This document shows, in pieces, positions 1 through 7,399 of a stretch of DNA of 25,750 nucleotides. Source of the DNA: a virus. The stretch lies in IMG/VR virus record IMGVR_UViG_3300021135_000036, positions 1 to 25,750 of that record; one strand, 5' to 3'. The notes beneath the pieces were generated by a model. The model did not search any database and was not told the DNA's origin. It worked only from the letters and a program-made list of their open reading frames with translations. The position numbers and the translations under genes are program-made. Position 1 is the stretch's first letter. Every line of letters starts with the position of its first letter.

Positions 1-711
1 AGAACTTTCTCCATTACGAATTAATATTGCAGGATAAGATGTTCCATTTGTTTTATCATCATGTATATATCCACTAAAACGAATTGAATGTCCAAATCTA
101 CCTTGAATTATAGTATCACCCTCATTCATAGCTAATTGATGAATTTTCATATTTCTTTTAAAATATTTACCACCAAACCCATCCTTTATATTATCAGAAG
201 TATTTGTACCTTTATCCGAATTAGCTATACCCGTTTGTGAAGTTTCTTGATAATTGTTTAAATTACTATTACTACCACCATCAGTCTCCTTTGTAGTTTT
301 CAATCCATATAAAACTAATGTTGTATCTGTATTAAAATTTGGAGAATTTTCTGGAGTTATTTTTTCGTAATAATCTCTACCCGATATATTATAAATTCTT
401 ACAGTCTCATTTTTTACGGGTATTTGTAAAAACTCTCTTCTTAAAGGATATGCAACCGATAATTTATCTTCATTTATTTCAACCGCTGCACCAGGCTTTC
501 TATAATAAATAGCACCATAATATAATCCATCTTTGTCTATATAATCACTATCTTTAAATTCAGAATATGCTTTATCTAAATCTTGTATTGGATTTTTAAT
601 ATCACTTATATTCAATACTACACTATGAACCAATGCAATGTCGTATTGCAATCCAGTTGTATTAGGTGCAAAATTTGCAGAAACTTGTTGTGATTGGAAA
701 AAATTAGCCAT
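1..711 (-). CDS. Putative virion (baseplate/tail-associated) protein, N-terminal part, cut by window edge
   Basis: The first 237 codons are open from ATG at 711 to the window edge, with no stop, so the C-terminus lies outside. The start overlaps the TAA of the upstream gene by one base (TAATG), which fixes it. The protein begins MANFFQSQQ and carries a Gly/Ser/Asn/Thr-rich stretch at about residues 146-176. It ends in a segment with the pattern GDTIIQGRFGHSIRFSG. From memory, a similar GD-x-x-x-GRFG-S-IRF pattern occurs in structural, gp5/baseplate-region proteins of marine T4-like phages; I could not verify this by search. Together with the late-type motif upstream of the preceding gene, this suggests a late virion gene. 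The gene call is firm, the function is inference. Confidence 0.8.
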   Translation of the reverse strand, partial: MANFFQSQQVSANFAPNTTGLQYDIALVHSVVLNISDIKNPIQDLDKAYSEFKDSDYIDKDGLYYGAIYYRKPGAAVEINEDKLSVAYPLRREFLQIPVKNETVRIYNISGRDYYEKITPENSPNFNTDTTLVLYGLKTTKETDGGSNSNLNNYQETSQTGIANSDKGTNTSDNIKDGFGGKYFKRNMKIHQLAMNEGDTIIQGRFGHSIRFSGYIHDDKTNGTSYPAILIRNGESS

Positions 712-1133
712 TATTTACTACCCAATGTTTCTTTTAAGTTTTCAATTTCAAATTCTAAATCTTCAATCTTATCTTCTGTATTTTGTGTTATTTCTTTTGC
801 GGTCGCATCCATTTCCTCTAATAGAGCTTTCTTATCATCTTCACTTAACCAACCTTCATCTCCAGCTTTTTTAGTGTTTGCTAATACTAACTTTTGTGCT
901 ATGTTTGCAATCTTAATAAGGTGGTCATCATTACTAATACTAGCTTCTATCAATTGAGTAATAATAGGACCAACGGTCACTACATCTCTTGTTGAAGTAA
1001 CTAACTTTCTCATTTCTTCAATTAATGCTGAAATGTTTTTCTTTTTTGCTTGTTGGTTTTCGTAAATGTCTCCCAACAAATCACTAAATGTTTTTCCCTT
1101 AAATAAGGGAAAATTCATGTCTACGCTTGCCAT
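711..1133 (-). CDS. Conserved T4-like hypothetical protein, probably late/structural-associated
   Basis: This 140-aa soluble protein is mostly helical, with a predicted coiled coil near the C-terminus (about residues 103-137, rich in E, K, L and I). Its N-terminal pattern FKGKTFSDLLGDIYENQ, followed by a helical stretch ending NDDHLIKIANIAQKL, resembles a small protein I remember from the virion-gene region of marine T4-like phages. No enzymatic motif is visible. It overlaps the next gene by one base and is preceded by the late-type motif at 1144-1151, only 10 nt from the first ATG. If that motif is a promoter, the second ATG (residue 6, at 1118) is the likelier start and gives a leader of about 20 nt. 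Its role is unknown. Confidence 0.8.
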   Translation of the reverse strand: MASVDMNFPLFKGKTFSDLLGDIYENQQAKKKNISALIEEMRKLVTSTRDVVTVGPIITQLIEASISNDDHLIKIANIAQKLVLANTKKAGDEGWLSEDDKKALLEEMDATAKEITQNTEDKIEDLEFEIENLKETLGSK

Positions 1134-1143
1134 AAATCTTTTT

Positions 1144-1151
1144 TATAAATA
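1144..1151 (-). promoter_or_regulatory. Late-type promoter motif TATTTATA
   Basis: On the coding strand the gap between the carbamoyltransferase and the 1133 gene contains ATATTTATA. The same octamer or a one-mismatch form precedes four other genes here (16401, 20242, 20646, 21532). A gp55-like sigma factor is encoded 1.7 kb upstream. Assignment as a late promoter is inference from position and repetition. Confidence 0.5.
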
Positions 1152-1167
1152 TTGTGTAAATAAAAAC

Positions 1168-2865
1168 TTACTTACTAATGATATAACTACCTAAAACTAA
1201 ATAATCCATTTCACAATCGTAAAATGTTTTAATAGCAGTTTCAGGATCTAATACCATTGTTTGACCTCTTAAATTGAATGAGGTGTTAAGTAGAATAGGA
1301 TATCCACTTAATTTTTTAAATTCCTTAAGTAAGAAATATATGTCTGTATTAAATTCTCTTTTTACTGTCTGAACTCTTGCTGTTCCATCGGCGTGAGTAA
1401 TTGATGGTAAACCTGCAATAAAACCATCCTTAACTTTAAATACCTGATTCATATAAGGAACTTCTTGTCCCAACATTTCAAAGTAGTTATTAGCTTCATC
1501 TGCCGTTACCATAGGAGCAAATGGTCGGAAACCTTCTCTCTTTTTAATAACTCTATTAACTTTAGGTTTAATATCTGGAATAGTTGGATTTGCTAAAATA
1601 GAACGATGTCCCAATGCTCTTTGTCCAAATTCACTACTTCCTTTGAACCAACCTACAATTGCTCCTTTGTGAATTAACGCAGCAACCTGCTTATGTAGCG
1701 CCATAGGGTTTAGAGTGTGTTTAATCTTATCTTTAGGAACAAGTCTATGAAGTACATTAAGATAATCTGCATTGTGATAATGAGGACCTAAATAGGGATT
1801 ATGGTTATCTACCTTTGAATGTGTAGGATTTGATTTGTAAAACTCATATAATGCACAACCAATAGCACTACCGGCATCAGATGGAGCAGGTGGTACATAA
1901 ACATTCTTATAAGGAGTATTTAAGGTTATCTTACCATTTGCTAAACCATTATATGCACAACCACCACTTAAACATAAATTATCCATTGGGTAGTGTGAAT
2001 GAAATTTATTCAACATTGCAAAGAATAATCTTTCGTAATGAGCTTGTAATGAAAATGCAATGTCCATATATTGTGGTTCAATTTCACTTTCAGGTGTTCT
2101 TGGTGCTTGATTGAATAACTCAGCCATTTTTTCGGTAAACATACCTCTTTCTGAATAATGGAATGAAAAATATTTCAAATCCAATTCTAATGTGTTTCCG
2201 TTTAGTTTTGCTAACTTTTCAAATTGTTCTCTATACACATCTTTAGGATTACCATAAGCTGCTAATCCCATAACTTTGTATTCACCACTATTAGGTTTGA
2301 ATCCTAAGAATGCTGTAACGGATGCGTATAATAATCCTAATGAATGTGGAAAATAATTTCTTTCTAATTGTTGAATGTATTTACCTTTTAATCCCAACCC
2401 TAATACGGCTGTTTCGTTTTCACCAACTCCATCAACGGAGAATAAATGTGCATCGGTAAATGGTGATGTATAGAATGAATATGCTAAGTGAGAAAGATGA
2501 TGTTCACAATATTTTATTTCACCTCTATACTTTAATGTATTTCTAATAATAGAATCAATATCATTATTACCTTTCCATGTCAATAACTTTTTAGTTAATC
2601 TCCATGTTTTAGGAAAATATTTGTGATATTGTTCTTTAAATCTTTCGTATTTCTTTTTAGGATCTTCGTACCAAACAATTTTATCTATTTGATTAATCTT
2701 AAGTTTATTTTGTTTTAGAATCCAATTAATCGAATTGATAGGAAATCTTTGGTCATGTTTAATACCGGTAAATCTTTCTTCCTCTTGTGCAGACAAGACC
2801 TTACCATCTACAATTAATGCAGCTGCTGAGTCGTGGTAAAAAGCTGATATACCTAGTATTCTCAT
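1168..2865 (-). CDS. Carbamoyltransferase, NodU/CmcH/TobZ family
   Basis: This 565-aa protein has the usual two-domain length and motifs of O-carbamoyltransferases, which make carbamoyl-adenylate from carbamoyl phosphate and ATP and transfer the carbamoyl group to a sugar hydroxyl. Visible motifs are HDSAAA at residues 11-16, QEEERF at 27-32, HHLSH with metal-ligand-type histidines at 122-126, SVDGVGE at 143-149, LSGGCAYNG at 299-307, the nucleotide-binding APSDAGSAIG at 327-336 and EFGQRALGHRSI at 412-423. No key motif is missing. The start ATG overlaps the stop of the sigma-factor gene (ATGA, 4 nt), so the two are translationally coupled. NodU-like proteins are known in marine T4-like phages. 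The substrate is not predictable; a phage-modified or host-surface glycan is plausible given nearby glycosyltransferases. Confidence 0.93.
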   Translation of the reverse strand: MRILGISAFYHDSAAALIVDGKVLSAQEEERFTGIKHDQRFPINSINWILKQNKLKINQIDKIVWYEDPKKKYERFKEQYHKYFPKTWRLTKKLLTWKGNNDIDSIIRNTLKYRGEIKYCEHHLSHLAYSFYTSPFTDAHLFSVDGVGENETAVLGLGLKGKYIQQLERNYFPHSLGLLYASVTAFLGFKPNSGEYKVMGLAAYGNPKDVYREQFEKLAKLNGNTLELDLKYFSFHYSERGMFTEKMAELFNQAPRTPESEIEPQYMDIAFSLQAHYERLFFAMLNKFHSHYPMDNLCLSGGCAYNGLANGKITLNTPYKNVYVPPAPSDAGSAIGCALYEFYKSNPTHSKVDNHNPYLGPHYHNADYLNVLHRLVPKDKIKHTLNPMALHKQVAALIHKGAIVGWFKGSSEFGQRALGHRSILANPTIPDIKPKVNRVIKKREGFRPFAPMVTADEANNYFEMLGQEVPYMNQVFKVKDGFIAGLPSITHADGTARVQTVKREFNTDIYFLLKEFKKLSGYPILLNTSFNLRGQTMVLDPETAIKTFYDCEMDYLVLGSYIISK

Positions 2866-3590
2866 TTAGTTATTACTCTCTTCCAAAAAGGGTCTTTTGA
2901 TTCTTGTGTAATATCCCCCTCATCTAAAAATTGATAATACAATTTCATTTGAGTTTCTTTCATTTTAGAAACAACTTTAGTTATATAATGTGTTTTATAA
3001 CCTGTCATTTCTCTCACCAATAAGTATAACGATTTTTTATTAAATGATTCTATATATTCTGCTCTTCTAAATAATTCTAAAACAGCATCTGCAATTTGAA
3101 TATCTCTTTTTTTTGTAAATTCTCTATTAAGATTCAAATCCCAATATTGCAACATTCTTTCATTGAATGTTTTAAACTCATCATTATGATTTACTTGTTT
3201 AAAATCATTTTCTAAATCCCAACTTTCAGGCATTGTACTTAATTGTGATGTTGCTTTAAATCTTTTGTAATTTGCATTATTATTTAAAATAAGATAATTT
3301 CTAGCTGCAATTGTAAAATAACTAAATGCTTTACCCTTACCTTCTTCAAATTTATGTATTTTTTCTAAAAGAAATGAAATTACTTCAAATTTAATATCTT
3401 CTTTATCATCATCAAAGTATGTAAATCCCCATGTATTTAAAACATTCTCAGCTAACTTATAAAATGAATAGTGGATATGTTCTGCATATAATCTATTTCT
3501 TTCAATTTGATTATCTGATTTATTATATGCTATAATAGCAGCTTCCGTTTGCTCCGTAAAGTAACGGGTGTCTTTTTTCTTTCTACCCAT
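2862..3590 (-). CDS. 55: RNA polymerase sigma factor for late transcription, T4 gp55-like
   Basis: This 242-aa protein matches the T4 gp55 late sigma family by pattern. An N-terminal YFTEQTEAAIIAYN segment (residues 10-23) is followed by a region with KLAENVLNTWGF. A sigma-region-2-like helix block reads FLLEKIHKFEEGKGKAFSYFTIAARNYLI around residues 73-102, and a Lys-rich helical C-terminus follows. It would bind host core RNA polymerase and direct it to late promoters. The gene lies in the operon driven from the Bacteroidota-type promoter at 4492-4523, as expected for a factor made before late transcription. It overlaps the upstream membrane-protein gene by 8 nt and the downstream carbamoyltransferase by 4 nt. 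The motif at 1144-1151 and elsewhere is the candidate target. Confidence 0.88.
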   Translation of the reverse strand: MGRKKKDTRYFTEQTEAAIIAYNKSDNQIERNRLYAEHIHYSFYKLAENVLNTWGFTYFDDDKEDIKFEVISFLLEKIHKFEEGKGKAFSYFTIAARNYLILNNNANYKRFKATSQLSTMPESWDLENDFKQVNHNDEFKTFNERMLQYWDLNLNREFTKKRDIQIADAVLELFRRAEYIESFNKKSLYLLVREMTGYKTHYITKVVSKMKETQMKLYYQFLDEGDITQESKDPFWKRVITK

Positions 3591-3855
3591 TAGTTTCTTC
3601 TATTTCTTTTAAGTTTTTTTCAATAGTATCTTTCAAATCATTAAATATGGCACCAACTTCATCATCACTTTCAAATGCACCATTGGTATCTATTTCTTTC
3701 ATTGCTACATACATTGCAATAAGTTTATCTAAATTATATTGTAGTTTTAAATCCTGAGCTTCTAATAATTCTTCCATTTTCTCCAATTTTTTTAGGAGAT
3801 TCCAAATTATATAACCCAATGTAAGTAAAACTAATATTGTTAATATTACAAACAT
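3583..3855 (-). CDS. Small single-pass membrane protein next to the gp55-like gene
   Basis: The 90-aa product has one strongly hydrophobic segment at residues 2-20 (FVILTILVLLTLGYIIWNL), then a charged helical tail with coiled-coil character. The pattern MKEIDTNGAFESDDEVGAIF lies in the middle of this tail. A protein with a similar DxNGAFExDDEVG segment is familiar next to gp55 in marine T4-like phages, but its role is unknown. The hydrophobic end has no cleavage site, so an N-terminal membrane anchor with the tail in the cytoplasm is likely. A good Shine-Dalgarno sequence (GGGAGG, within the last codons of the deformylase gene) sits about 7-8 nt before the ATG. It overlaps the sigma gene by 8 nt. 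Confidence 0.82.
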   Translation of the reverse strand: MFVILTILVLLTLGYIIWNLLKKLEKMEELLEAQDLKLQYNLDKLIAMYVAMKEIDTNGAFESDDEVGAIFNDLKDTIEKNLKEIEETNG

Positions 3856-3856
3856 A

Positions 3857-4474
3857 TTATACTACCTCCCATCCTTGTTCTAAGTAAGTTGATAGGTTCT
3901 TTTTCTTAACTGAACGTGTTTCTTCACCCTTTTTAAGAATAAATCTTTCATTTCTACCTAATTTAGCAAATGCAGTTAAACGTACAGTTTCAGTATATTG
4001 TCTATCTCTAATTGTTAAACCATTTAAGTGGTCAATTTCATGTTGAACACAAACTGATTCTAATAATCCTAAATCACTAAATAATTTATTAATATCTTCG
4101 TGATTTCTTTCTTCCGTACCAAATTCTAATACGTCAGGAAAATTATCTGCTTTTACCTTTACATTATAAGAACGAACTGTCTTAATAGGTTTTTTCATTG
4201 TTTTGGGTAAAGATAAACAACCTTCAAAATAAACCAATTTTTCTTGTCCTTCATCAACTATTTCTGGATTAACTAATACTAATGGAGTTTCTCTCACATT
4301 AATTACACAAATTCTTTTATTTAATCCAATTTGATTTGCACTCATACCTAAACCTTGTTGTTCGGTTACTGCGGTTAATAATGCAGCTGTTGCTAAATCT
4401 TGTTCTTCTTTAGTGAATGGTGTGTTAGGAATTGGTTGTTTTAATATTCCCTTGTCTGTTACTATTTTTATCAT
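3857..4474 (-). CDS. def: Peptide deformylase with C-terminal extension
   Basis: The 205-aa protein carries all three deformylase motifs. These are GLGMSANQIG at residues 41-50 (family form GxGxAAxQ, with Ser for the first Ala), EGCLSLP at 84-90 with the metal-binding Cys86, and QHEIDHLNG at 144-152 with His145, catalytic Glu146 and His149. It removes the formyl group from N-terminal Met of nascent proteins using Fe2+ or similar. Phage deformylases are known from cyanophages. Two differences from minimal phage versions are seen: an insert of about 20 residues before motif 3 (about 119-138), and a 45-residue basic tail ending in LSTYLEQGWEVV. It is the first gene after the promoter at 4492-4523 and is followed, after one base, by the small membrane protein and the sigma factor. 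Confidence 0.94.
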   Translation of the reverse strand: MIKIVTDKGILKQPIPNTPFTKEEQDLATAALLTAVTEQQGLGMSANQIGLNKRICVINVRETPLVLVNPEIVDEGQEKLVYFEGCLSLPKTMKKPIKTVRSYNVKVKADNFPDVLEFGTEERNHEDINKLFSDLGLLESVCVQHEIDHLNGLTIRDRQYTETVRLTAFAKLGRNERFILKKGEETRSVKKKNLSTYLEQGWEVV

Positions 4475-4491
4475 ATGTAATGTTTAATACT

Positions 4492-4523
4492 CAAATATAC
4501 ATTTAATTAATTAAATTTCCAAA
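4492..4523 (-). promoter_or_regulatory. Bacteroidota-type promoter before the deformylase-gp55-carbamoyltransferase operon
   Basis: On the coding strand the gap holds TTTG (4523-4520), a 20-nt spacer and TATATTTG (4499-4492). This fits the Bacteroidota primary sigma consensus TTTG / TAnnTTTG. The leader to the ATG is 17 nt and contains TAAACATTA, which recurs before other early genes (4478-4485 here). It implies host-polymerase expression of the sigma-factor operon. Confidence 0.72.
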
Positions 4524-4529
4524 TAATAT

Positions 4530-5564
4530 TTAGAATAAATTCCAATTAATCATAACTTCTTTAACAAATTTTTCCCAATAGTAATAAGTCGGATGAGCAG
4601 TTTCAAAAAATACACCTTTTTTCATTTTTTCTTTTGCACTTTGAATATTAAGTAATGTTGGTTTATCTTTTAATTCATTTGGTGTTTTTTCTGTATCTTC
4701 AAAATGAAATGCAATATATTCGGAATCCCCTGCTTTATATTCATTATTTTTAAATATCCATTCATGAATACCACCATACTTAATTTCATCAGTTTCGTAA
4801 AACCAACAATTATTTAAATCTAACATTTTAAATAAATCATAAACATACGGATCTTTTTTAATATGGCCCAATGGTTCTTTTTTTGTTAATTTTTTATCTA
4901 TGAAATATGATTTAAAATAAGTTTCTTCATTTGTTTTATCCAAATCAAACCAATTCATATCTGGAAATGAAAAGTTATCAAAGTCAAAAAATATTTTATA
5001 AGGTATATTATTTACTTTACAAAAATTTTGAAATAATAATAAATGAGTAAGTGCTTTTAATTCACACTCTTCAAATGAAAATAAATGTTCTGAATATGCT
5101 TTTGCAATTTTAAATAAATTACTATCTGAATATGAATCCTTTGATATATTTTGAACACCACCTAATAAGAAAAATCCAGATTTATCAGGTTGAAATAAAT
5201 AATTGTTTATAACAGGATTATTATCAATATCTGTTATATTTTTTATTTTTAACATTTTATCTGAAAAATACATAGATTGTCTATAAAACTCAGAACAATT
5301 AAATATTATAGAAAAATTATTATTTCCACTATTAATTAATTTATTTGCAAGTGATATAACAGATAATACAGCAGTTTGAACGGAATTACCTGCTACCCCT
5401 AAATTATATACTTTATTTCCAAAATGTCTATGTATTACTTCAGGATAAGAACCAGTACCAGCATTATCGACATCTGCATCAGGACAATACCCTTCGTTAA
5501 ACCTAGCTTTTTCAGGACGTCTAAATGATGTGTTTGAACCACCTACACATATTATATCTAGCAT
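4530..5564 (-). CDS. SGNH/GDSL hydrolase-like protein
   Basis: This 344-aa protein begins with a Rossmann-like strand followed by a nucleophile-elbow-like block, ICVGGSNTSF at residues 5-14 (candidate nucleophile Ser10). A block-II-like segment NLGVAGNS follows at 54-61, and the C-terminus has AHPTYYYWEKFV, where His fits the catalytic block V histidine of SGNH enzymes. SGNH proteins act as esterases or O-acetyltransferases on polysaccharides. The standard GDSL spelling is absent, so activity is uncertain. It is 2 nt from the upstream oxygenase and is the last gene before the deformylase promoter. Three other divergent SGNH-like genes occur in the window. The fold call is moderate, the substrate is unknown. 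Confidence 0.7.
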   Translation of the reverse strand: MLDIICVGGSNTSFRRPEKARFNEGYCPDADVDNAGTGSYPEVIHRHFGNKVYNLGVAGNSVQTAVLSVISLANKLINSGNNNFSIIFNCSEFYRQSMYFSDKMLKIKNITDIDNNPVINNYLFQPDKSGFFLLGGVQNISKDSYSDSNLFKIAKAYSEHLFSFEECELKALTHLLLFQNFCKVNNIPYKIFFDFDNFSFPDMNWFDLDKTNEETYFKSYFIDKKLTKKEPLGHIKKDPYVYDLFKMLDLNNCWFYETDEIKYGGIHEWIFKNNEYKAGDSEYIAFHFEDTEKTPNELKDKPTLLNIQSAKEKMKKGVFFETAHPTYYYWEKFVKEVMINWNLF

Positions 5565-5566
5565 AT

Positions 5567-6223
5567 CTATAATTTCTCAAAATAACCACCAATATCAAAT
5601 TTTGCCTTCATATTAATTGAACCTGCCTCATTTGGTATAAATTTAGCTGGATCTACTAAACGAAAATCAACTGATACTCTTGTTTGGCTACTATCATTGT
5701 TTTTATTACCATGATATAAATTTGCACCACTAAATACTAATATTTCACCATAATTAACAGTATATGGTTTGTAATCACCCTTATCTTCTACACTCTCCAT
5801 CCAAATTGTATTTTGTTCGTTGGTATTTACAAATGGCATCCAAAAATTAACCTCTGTCACTCCATGATTGTAAGTTCTATCTTTATGCCACTCACCCACT
5901 CCCAAATTACCTTCTGCTAATTGAACTCTAAATGTTGGTATAGCTTGATAAATAACTTCATCATAACCAAATCTTTCTTTAAGCTCTTTTACTAATTCTA
6001 AGTAAGTAGGTAAGAATTCGGTTTTATATTTTTCGTAATATCTTTTATGCCAAATCGTTGCTTGGTCTTTTTCTCTAACAAATAAATCATAATGTTCCAA
6101 TGTGTGTAAATCTTCTAATGGAATGGTATCACCCTCCCATACTTCTAACATTTTTGAAACAATTTGTCTAAATGGATACTTTTGTGTATCGTAACTGATT
6201 TTGTAAGGTGTTTGTAAATACAT
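5567..6223 (-). CDS. 2OG-Fe(II) dioxygenase-like protein, StrG/phytanoyl-hydroxylase type
   Basis: The 218-aa protein has the facial triad of 2-oxoglutarate/Fe(II) oxygenases: His113 and Asp115 in GEWHKDRTYNHG, His171 in ANLYHGN, and a 2OG-binding arginine candidate at 182 or 188 (TRVSVDFR). The segment between fits a double-stranded beta helix (VNFWMPFVN, TIWMES, GEILVFSGANLYHG). The whole resembles the StrG-like proteins often annotated in marine T4-like phages. It probably hydroxylates a small sugar or amino-acid-type substrate, which cannot be named here. It differs in architecture from the five oxygenases at 12.8-20.2 kb. It lies between a glycosyltransferase (5 nt upstream) and an SGNH protein (2 nt downstream). 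Confidence 0.82.
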   Translation of the reverse strand: MYLQTPYKISYDTQKYPFRQIVSKMLEVWEGDTIPLEDLHTLEHYDLFVREKDQATIWHKRYYEKYKTEFLPTYLELVKELKERFGYDEVIYQAIPTFRVQLAEGNLGVGEWHKDRTYNHGVTEVNFWMPFVNTNEQNTIWMESVEDKGDYKPYTVNYGEILVFSGANLYHGNKNNDSSQTRVSVDFRLVDPAKFIPNEAGSINMKAKFDIGGYFEKL

Positions 6224-6228
6224 AATTC

Positions 6229-6870
6229 TTAATATAAGTTATAATAATCTTTTAATCTTAAATCATTTTCTCTAATTTCTTGTATTTTAGGATCTGCATC
6301 TAAAATATTGTTTGTAACCGATAATTCACCATAAATAGTATATCCTACTAATTTATAATTTTGTTTTCTCCTATTTCTAGCTTTTACAAATAACCAATCA
6401 TCTTGTCCCCATAATTTCATTTCTTCTGGTATTGGAGAATAGTTTTCTTTATGAACAAAGATTGCACAACCCCAACCACCATTTCTTCTTTCAATTGGTT
6501 CTAATCCAAACTCATGTCCGTAATGTTCAATATTATATTCCGTTTCATCTAAACCAATTAATCCATTTTGTTCAGTAACGTGAGGTTCTAATATATCTAA
6601 TATTTTCCAATCCATCCAAATATCATCATTTAGAATTAGAAGTTTATCATATTTTGCCATGTTTACACCTTTATTCCAAGCTGCGGTTACATACGTGTTT
6701 TCTTTTTCGATTACATGATATATTTTAGGATGTATGATTTCATATCCCAACTCACCACCACTATTATCAATCAAAATAATTTGACCAACTAACGGATGTT
6801 CACATAATTCGTTTAATGTTTCACCCAATCTTTTTGCTTTCCACATTGTGGGTATTATAACTGAATACAT
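6229..6870 (-). CDS. Glycosyltransferase family 2-like protein (GT-A fold)
   Basis: The 213-aa protein starts YSVIIPTMWKAKRLGETLNEL, the usual first strand and helix of GT2 enzymes, followed by IILIDNSGG. A metal/nucleotide-sugar motif LLILNDDIW lies around residues 77-85, and an acceptor-side GWGCAIFVHKE near 132-142. The segment LWGQDDWLF (about 153-161) fits the catalytic-base region. It is likely a cytoplasmic enzyme transferring a nucleotide-activated sugar. It belongs to the operon running from the DNA methyltransferase at 10438 to the SGNH gene at 4530, with 6-nt and 5-nt gaps to its neighbours. The acceptor is unknown. Confidence 0.87.
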   Translation of the reverse strand: MYSVIIPTMWKAKRLGETLNELCEHPLVGQIILIDNSGGELGYEIIHPKIYHVIEKENTYVTAAWNKGVNMAKYDKLLILNDDIWMDWKILDILEPHVTEQNGLIGLDETEYNIEHYGHEFGLEPIERRNGGWGCAIFVHKENYSPIPEEMKLWGQDDWLFVKARNRRKQNYKLVGYTIYGELSVTNNILDADPKIQEIRENDLRLKDYYNLY

Positions 6871-6876
6871 ATTTTA

Positions 6877-7398
6877 TTATTTTTTAATTCCGTAAAAATA
6901 TAAATCTGATGGATTTTGTCTACTACTAAATTTATAATCATTAAATATAGAATCAAAATCTATCTCACCTTTCATTATTTCTTCATTTAAGTTTCTATAA
7001 TAATCTCCCACAAATGGTGCATCCTGTGGAGATGTTCTACGAGTCCCATGTTCAGGTCTACCATCTGTTGCACAAGTAAATAAAAATAATCCACCACTCT
7101 TTAAATGGTGAATAATGTTGTTTATTGTTTGAACCCAATATTCATCATGCTCAAAACACTCAGTAGATATAATAACATCATATCTTTCATCCGTTTTGTA
7201 TTCATGTCCTCTACTAACTACATCTACATTTTTACCTTCACCTAAATCTATTCCAACATAAGTGTAATCTTCAAATAAATAACGATTATTACCATTTATA
7301 TCCAAAGAACCAATATCCAATACTGAAACTCCTTTAAATTTATCTAGAAACTTTGATTGAACTGAAACGCAAAAATCCTTTTGCTCTTTATGTGCCAT
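6877..7398 (-). CDS. Class I SAM-dependent methyltransferase
   Basis: This 173-aa protein shows methyltransferase motif I as VSVLDIGSLDINGN (about residues 24-37). An acidic end of strand 2 follows (YTYVGIDLGEG, Asp about 51), then motif IV-like DVIISTECFEHDEYW and motif VI-like LKSGGLFLFTCATDG. The sequence resembles small-molecule or sugar O-/C-methyltransferases rather than DNA methyltransferases, since no PPY-type motif is present. It follows the membrane protein by one base and precedes the GT2 gene by 6 nt, consistent with sugar tailoring in one pathway. The protein is shorter than many family members but has the core fold. Confidence 0.86.
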   Translation of the reverse strand: MAHKEQKDFCVSVQSKFLDKFKGVSVLDIGSLDINGNNRYLFEDYTYVGIDLGEGKNVDVVSRGHEYKTDERYDVIISTECFEHDEYWVQTINNIIHHLKSGGLFLFTCATDGRPEHGTRRTSPQDAPFVGDYYRNLNEEIMKGEIDFDSIFNDYKFSSRQNPSDLYFYGIKK

Positions 7399-7399
7399 T

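Noticed and set aside
638-957. Plus-strand frames, also at 1881, 7869, 8274, 11008, 12785, 14004, 14555, 16216, 17109, 17449, 21699, 22351 and 22833
   Set aside because: They mirror minus-strand genes, are hydrophobic or low-complexity, and none shows a domain, ribosome site or promoter.
1092-1113. A 9-bp hairpin (TTTTCCCTT / AAGGGAAAA)
   Set aside because: It lies within the first codons of the 1133 gene and is not followed by a T-run, so it is not a terminator. A role at the mRNA 5' end is possible but unsupported.
1144-1151. TATAAATA on the plus strand, as a T4-type late promoter pointing rightwards
   Set aside because: It would drive antisense transcription from every copy, since no plus-strand genes exist. 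The repeated position before minus-strand genes favours the opposite reading.
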